Assembly: GCF_038967635.1 (NCBI RefSeq)
Contig: NZ_CP152413.1
Coordinates: 1,488,001 to 1,552,000, forward strand
From: Bradyrhizobium sp. B124
GTDB taxonomy: Bacteria; Pseudomonadota; Alphaproteobacteria; Rhizobiales; Xanthobacteraceae
Direction: 5' to 3'
DNA: 64,000 nucleotides
The notes beneath the pieces are model-generated. The model ran no database searches. It saw only the letters and a program-made list of their open reading frames with translations, and was not told where the DNA came from. Below, one piece after another: positions 27,073 through 34,649 of this stretch; the stretch's first letter is position 1, and every line of letters starts with the position of its first letter. Made by a program: the position numbers and the translations under genes.

Positions 27073-27753
27073 ATGGATGGCCCGAGTCGCGGTCTCAGGT
27101 TAGCGCTCTGCTTAGCACTGGCGATTGTCCTGCCTGCTGCTCAGACGCCGCCAACAGTGCATTCGCGGGACGCGCGTCGTGTGGTTGACAAGGAATGTCG
27201 CGATGTCTTGCCCGCGCAGGCAAAGATACAGGCATGCCTCAACCTGCTGAGCGATCGACGACTGTCGACTGCCTATATTGCGCCGATCAACAGCGAAATA
27301 TCGAGCACCTTCCAAAGCCTGCGGGACTACGACAACGCCATCAAATACAAGAAGATCGAAATTGAACGCGCGCAGAGCGCGGCGCAGCAGCCTGCTGCTT
27401 CGGCCGAAGCACTTCCTGCAAGTTTCGGCGCGATGTCTCAACGGTATACGGAGCTCGGAATACTCCAGGCGCTCAATCGCCTGGCCAACATCGACAGTCA
27501 ATCGGATGAAGCGCGCCGAGGCGCCACTGAGGAGCAAAGCAACTACACCATGGCGCTTCAGTACAACCCGATGAACTACAGGGCATATCGATACCGGGCT
27601 GAAATTCACAGCCTGTTCTGCGATAGCGCGTCTGCCTCTCAGGACATGGAGGCAGCGGTCAGGTTTGCGGAAGAATCCGGAGATCAGAACGCCGCTCGAG
27701 ACTACAGGCGCGTCACGCTAACCGCTTGCATTCCGGCTTGGCGCCGAGAATAG
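27073..27753 (+). CDS. Exported protein with TPR-like helices, unknown function
   Basis: 226 residues. Residues 1-24 form a signal peptide (LRLALCLALAIVLPAAQT). The rest is helical and has the spacing of tetratricopeptide-like repeats: YDNAIKYKKIEIERAQ, TELGILQALNRLANID, YTMALQYNPMNYRAYRYRAE, and SASQDMEAAVRFAEESG. Three Cys remain in the mature part. Likely periplasmic. GC and codon use look less biased than in the core genes. No enzyme motif seen. Confidence 0.7.
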   Translation: MDGPSRGLRLALCLALAIVLPAAQTPPTVHSRDARRVVDKECRDVLPAQAKIQACLNLLSDRRLSTAYIAPINSEISSTFQSLRDYDNAIKYKKIEIERAQSAAQQPAASAEALPASFGAMSQRYTELGILQALNRLANIDSQSDEARRGATEEQSNYTMALQYNPMNYRAYRYRAEIHSLFCDSASASQDMEAAVRFAEESGDQNAARDYRRVTLTACIPAWRRE

Positions 27754-27886
27754 CGAGACCCATCAGACTTACGCCCCGACCGTATTCTTACGGACCCGCT
27801 CCTGGCAGGCGACTTGCGATGCGTCCGTGAATAGTTCGGCGCCAGCTGTTCCCGGTGTACCGAACTCGGACATTCGGAGCACGCAC

Positions 27887-28168
27887 ATGAACATGCATCA
27901 TCGTTTTGAGACAGCTCGCGAAAGCACCGGACGAGAGTCGACGGTTGCGAAGATGCTGTCCGATCTTGTCCTGGCCTGCCAGCAGATCGAAGCCGACATC
28001 GCGACCGAAGAAGCGCGCGCGGGAATCTATGACCCATCGGACGCAAGGTATCCGACCCTGGCAAGGTCGCTCAATGAGCGGTACGACAATCTCAAGGGAA
28101 CCATCGCCATGCTTGAAAAGCGTGTCACTGAGCGATCTCAGCACAAGTTGGTCACCGACGCGGCATAG
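27887..28168 (+). CDS. Small helical protein, unknown function
   Basis: 93 residues from MNMHHRFETARES; an earlier in-frame ATG at 27827 adds a Pro-rich leader that looks non-coding. The sequence is helical (VAKMLSDLVLACQQIEADIA, then SLNERYDNLKGTIAMLEKRV) and may form a coiled-coil hairpin. Cytoplasmic; no domain recognised. It converges with the Cys-rich protein gene. Confidence 0.6.
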   Translation: MNMHHRFETARESTGRESTVAKMLSDLVLACQQIEADIATEEARAGIYDPSDARYPTLARSLNERYDNLKGTIAMLEKRVTERSQHKLVTDAA

Positions 28169-28231
28169 CTCGCTCCTTCGACCAACCTCTTGTTCGATGG
28201 AAGAGGCATCCTCCGTCCTCACCAAGCAACG

Positions 28232-28254
28232 GGGCCCGCGAGAAGCAGGCCCCT
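28232..28254. terminator. Hairpin between convergent genes
   Basis: GGGGCC (28232-28237) pairs with GGCCCC (28249-28254). No T-run on either side, so termination is only suggested by the convergent context. Confidence 0.4.
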
Positions 28255-28260
28255 GCCACC

Positions 28261-28485
28261 TCACTGCACCCCGAAGCACTGCCGCTTGCCGTCGTTGGGG
28301 CAGTAGAAGCAGGCTTTCGAGGAGCAGCCCGTCAGGTCTCCAGCCTTGTTCAGGGTATAGTTGCAGCCTGCGGTTCTGTCGCATGCCTTCACGACTGCTC
28401 CGATGGGAGCGGCAGAAGCCGCCTGACCGAACGTGAACAGAGCAATCGCAGCTGCGACGACAAAGCTCAGTGAAATTGAACGCAT
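28261..28485 (-). CDS. Small secreted Cys-rich protein
   Basis: 74 residues with a strong ribosome site (GGAGGAGG, 5-7 nt upstream). Residues 1-26 form a signal peptide (MRSISLSFVVAAAIALFTFG, then QAASA). The mature part has six Cys in the pattern ACD, GCN, GCS, ACF, YCP, QCF, so three disulfides are likely in the periplasm or outside. Function unknown; the size and Cys pattern would suit a small extracellular or periplasmic domain. Confidence 0.7.
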   Translation of the reverse strand: MRSISLSFVVAAAIALFTFGQAASAAPIGAVVKACDRTAGCNYTLNKAGDLTGCSSKACFYCPNDGKRQCFGVQ

Positions 28486-28678
28486 GACACCCTCCTCCAC
28501 AATTGGGCCGACGCACCATTGCATCGCCCTGGCCGAAACACTCCCAGATGGGCTCCGGGAGTGATGTGAGGCGGGTCACTCGGGTACGCCGGAGCAGCCC
28601 TGGAACGATCATCCTCGCCACCGATACGCCGGCGCGGGCAACGTGATCGACGTGATGGAGCTGCGGCGCTGACCGACG

Positions 28679-28894
28679 TCAGCCGCTACCTCGCGTGGAT
28701 GGATCGAGATTTCGGTTCTCGCCCGGCGGGATCGGCCCGAAGCCGGGATATCTGTACCCGCCAGGTACGACCACCTCTTCGCTCGGACGGAAGATGAGGT
28801 GCTGTCGCACGCGCCGGTGATGCGCAGTGGCCGCGTCGGCAACCGCACTCCACAGGATCACAAGAGGCAACGTCAAGACCAAGGCAACACGCAT
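28679..28894 (-). CDS. Small exported protein with Pro/Gly-rich tail
   Basis: 71 residues from ATG 28894, which has CGGAG upstream; the GTG at 28903 lacks a properly spaced site. Residues 1-23 form a signal peptide (MRVALVLTLPLVILWSAVADA). The mature peptide is basic, then EEVVVPGGYRYPGFGPIPPG and NRNLDPSTRG. This tail is of a type often seen in small Bradyrhizobium exported proteins. Function unknown. Confidence 0.65.
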   Translation of the reverse strand: MRVALVLTLPLVILWSAVADAATAHHRRVRQHLIFRPSEEVVVPGGYRYPGFGPIPPGENRNLDPSTRGSG

Positions 28895-29033
28895 GGCGAT
28901 CACTCCGTTTCACCGAACAAGTGACCGCCGATCGCGGCGTTCTATTCTGCCGCGGCCTTTCACATGTGATCAAAATCGCGAGATCGCCGACGTAGAGCCT
29001 GCGCGTTATCACGCAACGTGAGCCCGCCGATGT

Positions 29034-30863
29034 CTAGGGGCGCACCTCTGCCGAGCGACGCGTTGATGCCCATTCTGCCCAGTACTTCAGGAGCGGGATC
29101 GCGCTGCCGATCCAGCCTCCCGCCATCCTGGCCTCTTCCTCTCGATCCAACATGCCCGCGGCAGCAGAAAGTTCGCCGATTGAATAACGCCGCGATGGAC
29201 ACAGGATTTCACTCGCTTGCGCCCAGCAATCCCATTCGCCGATCGTTACGCCACCCAGCGCCCCCGTCTTGCGGTTATAGAGAACTGCCTTGGGCGATGA
29301 ATTGGAGACGATGACAAGCCAGTTTGGGTCACTCGCTATGCCGGTCGCGTAAAAGGTCGACTCGTCGCCAAACAAGTCTCCGCGGGCTGGCATCATCAAC
29401 AGCGTGCCGTCACTCGCTGCCAGCGCGCCATAGGCAGCCCGCACAGTCTTGTCGAACATCTGATAGCTCGGCGCATCGAACTGGACGGATCCGCGCGACG
29501 TAACCGAGGGGTATCGAAATCGCGATTGATCCGCGATGTAGTTCCATCGTGGGTATCCGAACTCGAAAGACGTTGTCACAGCTCCGCTGATGGCGATGAG
29601 CCTGTCCTGGTAGGTGGACAGAATATAGACCGCGTCCTTGTCCCGATAGGCACAGAACGGCGCGGACAGATTTGCATGGGTCGGACCGTTCGCGCCGTAG
29701 ACGTCCTTCACTTGAAGGCTCTTGGTCATCGTGAAAACGACGCCGGACATTGGATCCGAACCAATCAGATCGCCGGTGCTCTCGTCTTCGTTGATGCAAG
29801 TGGCAAATTGAATCGACTGAGAGCCGATGTTTGCAATCCTGGCGAGCTCTTGCCCGGTTTCAATCGACAGCTTGACAATGCTCCCCTGGCCCGAGGCGAA
29901 GACCTCATCTCCGATCATCGCGATGCCGTGAGAGGCCAGCAAATCCCGCTTCCAGCGCAGGATCCATTTGTCATCTACGCGTTCGAACATGGAGACCACG
30001 TTGCCGTCGTAGTCCGCCACGCCCATGAATCGACCTCCTCGCGAGATCGCCACTCCCTCCGCCCCCTTGATACCGATATCCACTATGCGCTCGGTTACAT
30101 GAAGCTTCGCGCCGGCCCTCGTTCGCTCAAGCTGGGCGACGACAATGTCCCCTCCAACGTAGTTCGCGATGAAGACCCTGTCGTAGAAGGCCGAGTAGAA
30201 CACGGCAGTAGGATACCAGACAGGCAGTTCGACGTCGATTTCAAGCGGCACCGCGGTGCGCTGATCCTGGTCGAACAGATAAACATCCCGATAGTTGGCG
30301 ATCAGAAATTCTCGCGCCGAGATTTTTGTCATGGAGACCGGCGTCATCGGTCCATCTTGGCTTTTAGGCAGCGAAACCTGAATCGAGTTGCCCTGCAGAT
30401 CGGGCGCAGGCTGACCGCGCTTCTGCGTGTCGATGACCGCACCAATATCCGCCCGCAGTTTATTGACGGTCTGCTCCAGCTGACTTGCAGTCTGCTCCAG
30501 CTTGTTTGCTGCCTCGTCCTGCTTGATCGCAATCTGCTCCTGCTTAATCGCAGCCTGCTCCTGCTTGCTCGCAGCCAGCTCCTGCCTGCTCGCAGCCTGC
30601 TCCTGCTTGTTCGCAGTCTGCTCCTGCCTGCTCGCGGCCTGCTCCTGTTTGCTCGCGGCCTGCTCTTGCCTGTTCGCCGTCTGCTCTTGCTTGTTCGCGA
30701 TCTGCTCCTGCGCGTCCAGGCGGCTGATAATGGTAGCCATGCGTTGACCGCTAAAGAGCAGCGTCTCCGTCAGGAGATTCGCGGCGGTCCTGATCTTGTG
30801 CGCGAACAGGGCCAGGACGATTGCGCCAACCAGAATCGCAGCAAATGCGATCTTCTTTTTCAT
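29034..30863 (-). CDS. Membrane-anchored protein: heptad-repeat coiled-coil stalk plus beta-propeller-like domain
   Basis: 609 residues. Residues 1-20 form an uncleaved signal-anchor (MKKKIAFAAILVGAIVLALF). Residues 53-136 are twelve consecutive heptads of near-identical sequence (EQIANKQ, EQTANRQ, EQAASKQ, EQAASRQ and so on), an ideal coiled coil. Residues ~165-600 are beta-rich with repeating strands (REFLIANYRDVYLFDQDQ, DRVFIANYVGGDIVVAQLER, GRFMGVADYDGNVVSMFER, AMIGDEVFASGQGSIVKL), as in a six- or seven-bladed propeller. Inference: a periplasmic propeller head held off the inner membrane by a rod, probably oligomeric. No catalytic motif. The ATG has GAGCGAATT upstream (weak site). Confidence 0.75.
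   Translation of the reverse strand: MKKKIAFAAILVGAIVLALFAHKIRTAANLLTETLLFSGQRMATIISRLDAQEQIANKQEQTANRQEQAASKQEQAASRQEQTANKQEQAASRQELAASKQEQAAIKQEQIAIKQDEAANKLEQTASQLEQTVNKLRADIGAVIDTQKRGQPAPDLQGNSIQVSLPKSQDGPMTPVSMTKISAREFLIANYRDVYLFDQDQRTAVPLEIDVELPVWYPTAVFYSAFYDRVFIANYVGGDIVVAQLERTRAGAKLHVTERIVDIGIKGAEGVAISRGGRFMGVADYDGNVVSMFERVDDKWILRWKRDLLASHGIAMIGDEVFASGQGSIVKLSIETGQELARIANIGSQSIQFATCINEDESTGDLIGSDPMSGVVFTMTKSLQVKDVYGANGPTHANLSAPFCAYRDKDAVYILSTYQDRLIAISGAVTTSFEFGYPRWNYIADQSRFRYPSVTSRGSVQFDAPSYQMFDKTVRAAYGALAASDGTLLMMPARGDLFGDESTFYATGIASDPNWLVIVSNSSPKAVLYNRKTGALGGVTIGEWDCWAQASEILCPSRRYSIGELSAAAGMLDREEEARMAGGWIGSAIPLLKYWAEWASTRRSAEVRP
30456..30707. repeat. 21-bp tandem repeat (12 units) in the stalk region
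   Basis: Twelve consecutive 21-nt units, each coding one heptad. On the + strand they read as variants of TGCTCCTGCTTGCTCGCAGCC. Units at the centre are almost identical, the outer three more divergent, as expected for a minisatellite that expands from the middle. Confidence 0.9.
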
Positions 30864-31133
30864 AATTCGCTCGAGACAACTATCGATGAAACGAGCAAAC
30901 CCTCACGACTCGAAGTGAGAAGCTAGATATCCTTTAGTTTGATCGCGCTCGATGTGAAGCTCATGATCCAAACGGGCTACAAACACGCCGATTCGGCAGT
31001 GATCGAACATCGATCAGCAAAGATTGGAAACATCCTCTCGCGTTTTAGAACTCGGGAGTTGTGCGGGCACAATGTCGCGACGCCAGCTCAGCGAGAAATC
31101 GATCCAGCATTGCTGTGACGATGGGTCACATGC
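30864..31133. other. Intergenic region
   Basis: 270 bp of relatively A/T-rich DNA upstream of the propeller gene and downstream of the DMT exporter gene. It should hold the promoter of the former. No further feature seen. Confidence 0.4.
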
Positions 31134-32039
31134 TCAGGCACCCTGCGCCCGCAACAGCGGCCGCGGAAAAGCCTGCGCGCAGGCGACGCCAAGCAGCGCG
31201 AGGCCGCCGCCGATGACGTGGAAGGGTCTGACCGGCTCGCCCAGCATCACGATCGCGGCCGCTGCCGTCAGCACCGGCAGCAGGTTCATGAATATCGCGC
31301 AGCGGTTCGGGCCAAGCTGCGCGACCCCGCGGATCCAGAGGAACGGCAACACCACCGAGGCCAGCGCGCCGGCATAGACGATCAACGGCCAGGTCGCCGC
31401 GTTGATCTGCCGCAGCGGCGTCGGTGTCGCGAGGAACGCGGGAAACATCACGGCCAGCGCGCACAGTGCCTGCATGTAGGTGGATTGCCACCCGGTGATC
31501 GGTAGATTCCAGCGCTTCAAAAGCACGCCGTACAACGCATAGACGATCGCGGCCAGCAGCATCAGTGCGTCGCCCGCATGCACGCCGTTCTGCAACAGCG
31601 ACGACAATTCGCCGCCGCTGACGAGATAGACGAGGCCCGCGAACGACAGCGGCGCGCCGCAGATCATGCCAAGCGTCGGCTGCTCGCCGAGCAGCGCGGC
31701 GCTGAGCGCGACCGTGAGTAGCGGCGTCAGCGCGGTGAACACGGCCATGTTGGTCGCAGTGGTGGTCTCGGCCGCGAGATACGACAGGCTCTGGAACAGG
31801 CACATCGCAAGGAAACCGAGGATCGCGAGCGGCCCGAGATGCGGCCAGATCGCGCGACGATTGCGCCAGGCTGCGCGCGCCACGAACGGAGACATCAGGA
31901 GCACCGCGACCAGCAGGCGATAGAAGGTAATCGCCTGCGGACCGATCGTGTGGGCAGAGAGACGCGAGACGATGATGTTGCCGGCCCACAGCACGATGGC
32001 AACGAAGGGATAGAGAAGTGCAGCATTCTTCTTGAGCAT
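31134..32039 (-). CDS. DMT superfamily (EamA) transporter
   Basis: 301 residues from MLKKNAALLYPF; two EamA repeats with ten hydrophobic helices (first repeat FVAIVLWAGNIIVSRL, second repeat GDALMLLAAIVYALYGVLLK). Likely exports a small metabolite or drug. It is divergent from an AraC regulator gene with a cupin domain, the same arrangement as the known AraC-regulated exporter pairs such as nimR-nimT; the substrate here is unknown. An ATG 12 codons upstream is less likely because the helix-proximal start fits the family. Confidence 0.85.
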   Translation of the reverse strand: MLKKNAALLYPFVAIVLWAGNIIVSRLSAHTIGPQAITFYRLLVAVLLMSPFVARAAWRNRRAIWPHLGPLAILGFLAMCLFQSLSYLAAETTTATNMAVFTALTPLLTVALSAALLGEQPTLGMICGAPLSFAGLVYLVSGGELSSLLQNGVHAGDALMLLAAIVYALYGVLLKRWNLPITGWQSTYMQALCALAVMFPAFLATPTPLRQINAATWPLIVYAGALASVVLPFLWIRGVAQLGPNRCAIFMNLLPVLTAAAAIVMLGEPVRPFHVIGGGLALLGVACAQAFPRPLLRAQGA

Positions 32040-32135
32040 GATCCGGCAGCGCATTGGTGAAGGACGCACCAGCAACTACCTGTCGCGCCAAAGTCCGTCT
32101 CACGCTAGAATGACCTCACCTAGCGAGATTGGGAC

Positions 32136-32924
32136 ATGCGAGATGAAGACGTGTTGAACGAGCTGATCACACGGCACCTCGATTATCACGCCACGGCGCG
32201 GCCGATGGCGGCGATGGAGATCGACTATCCGAGCGGCACATCGACCGGCCTGCATGCGCATCCGCGCGGCCAGCTGCTCTACGCGATCGAAGGCGTGATG
32301 ATCGTGCGCTGCGCCGAGGGCACCTGGGTGGTGCCGCCCAATCGCGCGGTGTGGCTGGTGGCCGGTCTCGCGCACGAGGTCCGGATGTGCGGCGCGGTCA
32401 AGATCCGCACCGTGTTCGTCGACGCCGATGCGGCCCCCAATCTGCCGCGGACCAGCTGCGTGTTCACGGTCTCGCCGCTGCTGCGCGAATTGTTCGTCGC
32501 CGCGATGGGGGTGCCGCTGGATTATGCGCCAGGCACAAGCGACGAGCGCCTGATGCGCGTGCTGCTCGACCAGCTGCGCGAAATCGATGTGCTGCCGCTG
32601 CATCTGCCGATGCCGCGCGACCAAAGGCTCGCACGGATCTGCGCGGCGCTGGTGGCCCGCCCGGACGACGCCGCCACGGCGGAGCAGTGGGCGCGCCGGC
32701 TGAAGCTGACCTCGAAGACGATCCATCGTCTGTTCGCCAGGGAAACCGGCATGACGTTCGGCGAGTGGCGTCAGCAGGCTCGCCTGTTGTTCGCGCTGGA
32801 ACGCCTCGCGCGCGGCGCGCGGGTGGTCGATGTGGCGCTCGATGCCGGCTATGCCAGCCAGAGCGCCTTCACCGCGATGTTCCGCAAGCATTTTGGCGTG
32901 CCGCCGAACGCGTTCTATCGATAG
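32136..32924 (+). CDS. AraC-family regulator with N-terminal cupin
   Basis: 262 residues. The N-terminal cupin shows GLHAHPRGQLLYAIEGVMIV and WVVPPNRAVWLVAGLAHEV. The C-terminal domain carries two helix-turn-helix motifs (AEQWARRLKLTSKTIHRLF and VVDVALDAGYASQSAFTAMF). Such proteins sense a small effector and control a divergent exporter; the EamA gene to the left is the likely target. Confidence 0.88.
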   Translation: MRDEDVLNELITRHLDYHATARPMAAMEIDYPSGTSTGLHAHPRGQLLYAIEGVMIVRCAEGTWVVPPNRAVWLVAGLAHEVRMCGAVKIRTVFVDADAAPNLPRTSCVFTVSPLLRELFVAAMGVPLDYAPGTSDERLMRVLLDQLREIDVLPLHLPMPRDQRLARICAALVARPDDAATAEQWARRLKLTSKTIHRLFARETGMTFGEWRQQARLLFALERLARGARVVDVALDAGYASQSAFTAMFRKHFGVPPNAFYR

Positions 32925-32983
32925 AGCGTTTTCGAGCGAAGTGGATACCGGTTCGCGTAAGGAAAACGCGTCAAAGCAAGAAT
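32923..32983. repeat. Interspersed repeat family B, copy 2
   Basis: AGAGCGTTTTCGAGCGAAGT, then GGATACCGGTTCGCGTAAGG and AAAACGCGTCAAA. It overlaps the AraC gene's stop region and is followed at once by a 19-bp stem. Confidence 0.75.
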
Positions 32984-33023
32984 CTAGAGCCCCGTTCCGA
33001 TTCCATCGGAACGGGGCTCTAGA
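32983..33023. terminator. Perfect 19-bp hairpin, bidirectional terminator candidate
   Basis: The arm at 32983-33001 (TCTAGAGCCCCGTTCCGAT) pairs perfectly with 33005-33023 across a 3-nt loop. It lies between convergent AraC and LysR genes. There is no long T-run. Confidence 0.7.
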
Positions 33024-33044
33024 CCCGCCGCGGTGGCGACACAA

Positions 33045-33947
33045 CTAGTTCGCCGCATATGCCGACTGGGCCACCGGCCCCAATATCCATTCCCTGAACG
33101 CCGCGATCTTCGGAAGCCCCTGCCGATTGTCGGGGCAGACGAGATAGTAGGCGAACTCCTCCAGATGCGCGGTCTCCAGCAGCTGGATCAGTTCGCCGCT
33201 CTCGATCTCGTTTGCCACCATCGCTGCCGGCAGCAGGCCCGCGCCCTGCCCGGTCAGCACGGCTTTGAGGAGGAGACCGCTGTCGTCGAACGAAGGGCCG
33301 CGCGGCGGACGCACCTCCGCGATGCCGTTGGCTTGAAACCACAGGCTCCACCCCTTGCGATCGGCATCATGCACCTGCGGCCAGCCCGCAAGCTCGCCAG
33401 GGGATGTCGGCCGCCCGAGACGCGCAACCAGCGACGGCGAGGCGACCGCCACCATCTCGACCGTGACGACGCGGTCGCTGCGCAGCCCCGGATAGCGGCC
33501 GAGACCGTGGCGCACCGCGACGTCGATTCCGCTGCGCGAGAAATCGACCAGCGTGTTGCTGGTGACGATCTGAAGATCGATCTCGGGATGCACGCCCTGA
33601 AACGACGCCATGCGCGGCACCAGCCAGGCCGACGCAAAGAACGGCGTGACGCTCACCGTCAGCGTGCCGACGTCGGTCGATGCAGCGACGCGGCGCGATG
33701 CCTCCGCGATCTGGCGAAACGCATTGCGGATCGACGGCAGATAGTCGCGCCCGGCGTCAGTGAGATAGATGCCGCGCGGCACCCGCTCGAACAGCTTGAC
33801 GCCGAGATGGGCTTCCAGCGTCTTGAGCATCTGGCTGACCGCACCCGGCGTCACGCACAGCTCCTCGGCCGCGAGCTTCACCGAGAGATGGCGGGCGGCG
33901 GACTCGAACGCCTTGAGCGCGTTCAGGGGTGGAAGCCTACTCTCCAT
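33045..33947 (-). CDS. LysR-family transcriptional regulator, GcvA-like
   Basis: 300 residues. N-terminal winged helix: LNALKAFESAARHLSVKLAA then EELCVTPGAVSQMLKTLEAH. The effector domain (SAWLVPRMASFQGVHPEIDL, then RYPGLRSDRVVTVEMVAV) is of the GcvA/AmpR subgroup. It is divergent from the thioesterase-MFS pair and presumably controls it. Two copies of a 14-bp palindrome lie in the intergenic region, one close to each gene. Confidence 0.9.
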   Translation of the reverse strand: MESRLPPLNALKAFESAARHLSVKLAAEELCVTPGAVSQMLKTLEAHLGVKLFERVPRGIYLTDAGRDYLPSIRNAFRQIAEASRRVAASTDVGTLTVSVTPFFASAWLVPRMASFQGVHPEIDLQIVTSNTLVDFSRSGIDVAVRHGLGRYPGLRSDRVVTVEMVAVASPSLVARLGRPTSPGELAGWPQVHDADRKGWSLWFQANGIAEVRPPRGPSFDDSGLLLKAVLTGQGAGLLPAAMVANEIESGELIQLLETAHLEEFAYYLVCPDNRQGLPKIAAFREWILGPVAQSAYAAN

Positions 33948-33952
33948 GATTT

Positions 33953-33967
33953 AGATTTTCTAATCTT
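33953..33967. promoter_or_regulatory. Palindromic site 1, candidate LysR operator
   Basis: AGATTTTCTAATCTT: arms AGATT and AATCT around TTCT. It lies 6 bp upstream of the LysR start codon. The identical 14-bp core recurs at 34075. Confidence 0.55.
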
Positions 33968-34074
33968 AACTGCGCAGCAAATCTGGTTTGCCAACGGGAC
34001 CATCGCGGCGCTTAGTGAGCTTATCGTAATGCTGAGAGCCACGTCAACTCAGAGGAATTCAGGCCAATAAGGAT

Positions 34075-34090
34075 AGATTTTCTAATCTTT
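34075..34090. promoter_or_regulatory. Palindromic site 2, candidate LysR operator
   Basis: AGATTTTCTAATCTTT, identical over 15 bases with site 1 and 122 bp from it. It lies 35-50 bp before the thioesterase start, where it could affect a rightward promoter. Confidence 0.55.
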
Positions 34091-34124
34091 ATCATGGCTC
34101 GCGACGGCGGCTCTCGGTTCCCTG

Positions 34125-34649
34125 ATGGAGCCGGAACAGGACATGACTGAGGTCCCCAATAAACTCGCTCTGCGCGAGATCGGTGGAGGCAGCGATCCCC
34201 GCCAACGCGTCGACCGTATCAACGCATCGCAGCCCGGCAGCCTGCCCGGCCTGCTGGACTTTCAATGGCTCGAAGCCGAACGCGGCCTCATCCGCGGCCG
34301 CTTCGAGATTGCCGCGAAGCACTTCTCGCCGCACGGGCTCTTGCACGGCGCGAGCATCGTCGCGCTGGCGGATACCGCGTGCGGCTTCGGCTGCCTCGCT
34401 TCCTTGCCGGATGGCGCGACCGGCTTCGCCACCGGCGAGTTGAAGACGAACTTCATCGGCGCCGCGCGCGAAGGCGGCGTCAGCTGCGAGGCGCGCCTCG
34501 TTCATGCCGGCCGCACGACCCAGGTGTGGGATGCCGAGATCCGCAGCGAAGTGACGGGCAAGGCCATCGCGCTGTTTCGCTGCACGCAGATGCTGCTCTA
34601 TCCGCCGGCCAAGGCAGGCGGCGGCGCATCACAGGGAGAACGATCATGA
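34125..34649 (+). CDS. PaaI-type hotdog thioesterase
   Basis: 174 residues. The hotdog core is FSPHGLLHGASIVALADTAC, then GFATGELKTNFIGAAREG and the final strand VHAGRTTQVWDAEI. Enzymes of this family hydrolyse acyl-CoA thioesters, often of aromatic acids. The start may be ATG 34125 or 34143. Its stop overlaps the following MFS gene as ATGA, so the two are co-translated. The divergent LysR gene presumably controls both. Confidence 0.82.
   Translation: MEPEQDMTEVPNKLALREIGGGSDPRQRVDRINASQPGSLPGLLDFQWLEAERGLIRGRFEIAAKHFSPHGLLHGASIVALADTACGFGCLASLPDGATGFATGELKTNFIGAAREGGVSCEARLVHAGRTTQVWDAEIRSEVTGKAIALFRCTQMLLYPPAKAGGGASQGERS

Noticed and set aside
29526..30926. 466-codon open frame on the + strand opposite the propeller gene
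   Set aside because: Its Leu/Cys-rich stretch is the complement of the heptad repeat. The minus-strand product has a signal-anchor and a coherent fold; the + strand one does not.
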